64,000 nt of DNA from Rhodococcus triatomae BKS 15-14 (GTDB taxonomy: Bacteria > Actinomycetota > Actinomycetes > Mycobacteriales > Mycobacteriaceae), in assembly GCA_000341795.1 (NCBI GenBank), contig AODO01000074.1:124001-188000 (forward strand), read 5' to 3'. Positions 63,284 to 64,000 of the stretch are shown here, one piece after another. A program made the position numbers and the translations under genes. A model generated the notes under the pieces. The model saw only the letters and a list, made by a program, of their open reading frames with translations, made no database searches and was not told where the DNA came from. The stretch's first letter is position 1, and each line of letters begins with the position of its first letter.

Positions 63284-64000
63284 TCAGTCGCACGGCGGGC
63301 GGTAGCCGAGGTTCGGCAGCACCTGGGACCACTGCTCCTCGGTCAGGATGCCGTCGGTCGCCGCGCACATCCGGTCGGCCACCCGGTCGCTGTCCAGGTC
63401 GAGCGAGCGCACCGCACCGCCCTCCCCGGCCGCGAACAGCCGGTCGCTCACCGGGTCGAACACCACGCGCCAGCGCACGGTGCCGTTGGGGACGATCGAC
63501 CGCCCGTCCACTTCTTTCCCCGAGTCGCCGACCTCCCAGATCCGCACCGTCTGATCGTCGCTGCCGCTGGCCACGGTGCCGCCGTCCGGGCTGAACGCGA
63601 CCGAGCGAACAGTGCTGGTGTGTCCGTGGAGGATTCGCTCGGGCGCACCCGGATCACCGAGGCTCCACAGCCGGACCGTGCGATCGTCGCCGCCACTCGC
63701 GACGGTCCTGCCGTCCGGCGCGAACGCGACCGAGTTCACCGCGCCGTCGTGGCCTTCCAGCGGAACGCCCGACGGCACGGCCATGTCCGGGTTCGACACG
63801 TCCCACAGGCGGACGGTCTTGTCGCTGCTGCCCGCGGCGAGCGTCGAACCGTCGGGGCTGAAGGCGACCGAATTGACCCATCCCGCGGCCCCGGTCAGTG
63901 TGGACCCGACCCGCGTCGGACGGGTCCGATCCTGCACCCGCCACAACTGCACGGACAGGTCGTCCGCCGCGGTGGCGAGCAGACCGCCGTCCGGGCTGAA
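63284..64000 (-). CDS. WD40-repeat protein, C-terminal part (cut by window edge)
   Basis: The right window edge cuts the gene; 239 sense-strand codons including the stop are visible. At least four WD40 blades: VNSVAFSPDGSTLAAGSSDK with VRLWDV, VNSVAFAPDGRTVASGGDDR with VRLWSL, VRSVAFSPDGGTVASGSDDQ with VRIWEV, and a further FSPDGGLLATAADD at the edge. The C-terminus (MCAATDGILTEEQWSQVLPN, YRPPCD) is typical of actinobacterial WD40 proteins with N-terminal STAND NTPase or kinase domains, which would lie outside the window. Start unknown. Confidence 0.85.
   Translation of the reverse strand, partial: FSPDGGLLATAADDLSVQLWRVQDRTRPTRVGSTLTGAAGWVNSVAFSPDGSTLAAGSSDKTVRLWDVSNPDMAVPSGVPLEGHDGAVNSVAFAPDGRTVASGGDDRTVRLWSLGDPGAPERILHGHTSTVRSVAFSPDGGTVASGSDDQTVRIWEVGDSGKEVDGRSIVPNGTVRWRVVFDPVSDRLFAAGEGGAVRSLDLDSDRVADRMCAATDGILTEEQWSQVLPNLGYRPPCD

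Overview
The window is high-GC actinobacterial DNA. The secreted mycolyltransferase-like esterase, the nearly full-length match to the self-sufficient cytochrome P450 RhF, and the many steroid-catabolism proteins point to a mycolic-acid bacterium of the Rhodococcus/Nocardia group. Species cannot be fixed from the sequence alone. Genes are tightly packed. No gap without a gene exceeds about 235 bases, and I see no rRNA, tRNA, CRISPR array, transposase or integrase.

Layout. Bases 1-3729 hold the end of an FAD/Fe-S oxidoreductase and two paralogous secreted proteins flanking an MscS channel gene. Bases 3739-11613 (minus strand) form a CoA-ester degradation block: SDR, thioesterase, MaoC hydratase, SCP-x-type thiolase, a fused double acyl-CoA dehydrogenase of the FadE34 type, a FadA5-type steroid thiolase and a KstR-like TetR regulator. 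A 3-ketosteroid dehydrogenase (11769) is read the other way. Bases 13385-17449 are a homogentisate module, hmgA - unknown gene - fahA, with four-base overlaps and a MarR regulator. Bases 17663-22814 carry an IclR regulator, the P450RhF-type P450-reductase fusion, an MHS-family symporter and a small flavin-fold protein.

Bases 22845-35730 are a mixed catabolic stretch: SnoaL/NTF2-fold proteins, two MHS transporters, a KstD-like flavoprotein, two SDRs, a phenol-type monooxygenase with an apparent DUF2783-like tail, and IclR and LysR regulators. Bases 35868-41365 hold a long acyl-CoA dehydrogenase, an HsaA-like monooxygenase, a KshA-type Rieske oxygenase overlapped by a small Cys-rich protein, and an SDR. 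Bases 41483-44386 are an internally duplicated membrane protein and its divergent TetR regulator. Bases 44506-49341 hold an LLM oxidoreductase, a TauD-like dioxygenase, another NTF2-fold protein, the esterase, a VOC protein and a flavodoxin-like protein. Bases 49470-55207 are a steroid-ring operon (HsaC-, HsaA-, KstD- and HsaD-like) with an IclR regulator. Bases 55418-60357 add another LLM protein, an NTF2-fold protein, a FadD19-like acyl-CoA ligase and two SDRs. The right end has a secreted lipase, a TetR regulator, a DNA glycosylase and part of a WD40 protein.

Taken together, the steroid genes could activate a sterol or bile-acid side chain (FadD), shorten it (FadE34-like, MaoC, SDR, thiolases), and open and cleave the nucleus (KstD, KshA, HsaA, HsaC, HsaD). 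Missing from the window are recognisable KshB, HsaB and HsaEFG partners, so these must lie elsewhere or be replaced. Three KstD-like flavoproteins, two HsaA-like proteins, six SDRs and four NTF2-fold proteins suggest specialisation for a particular, perhaps hydroxylated, steroid. That last point is inference.
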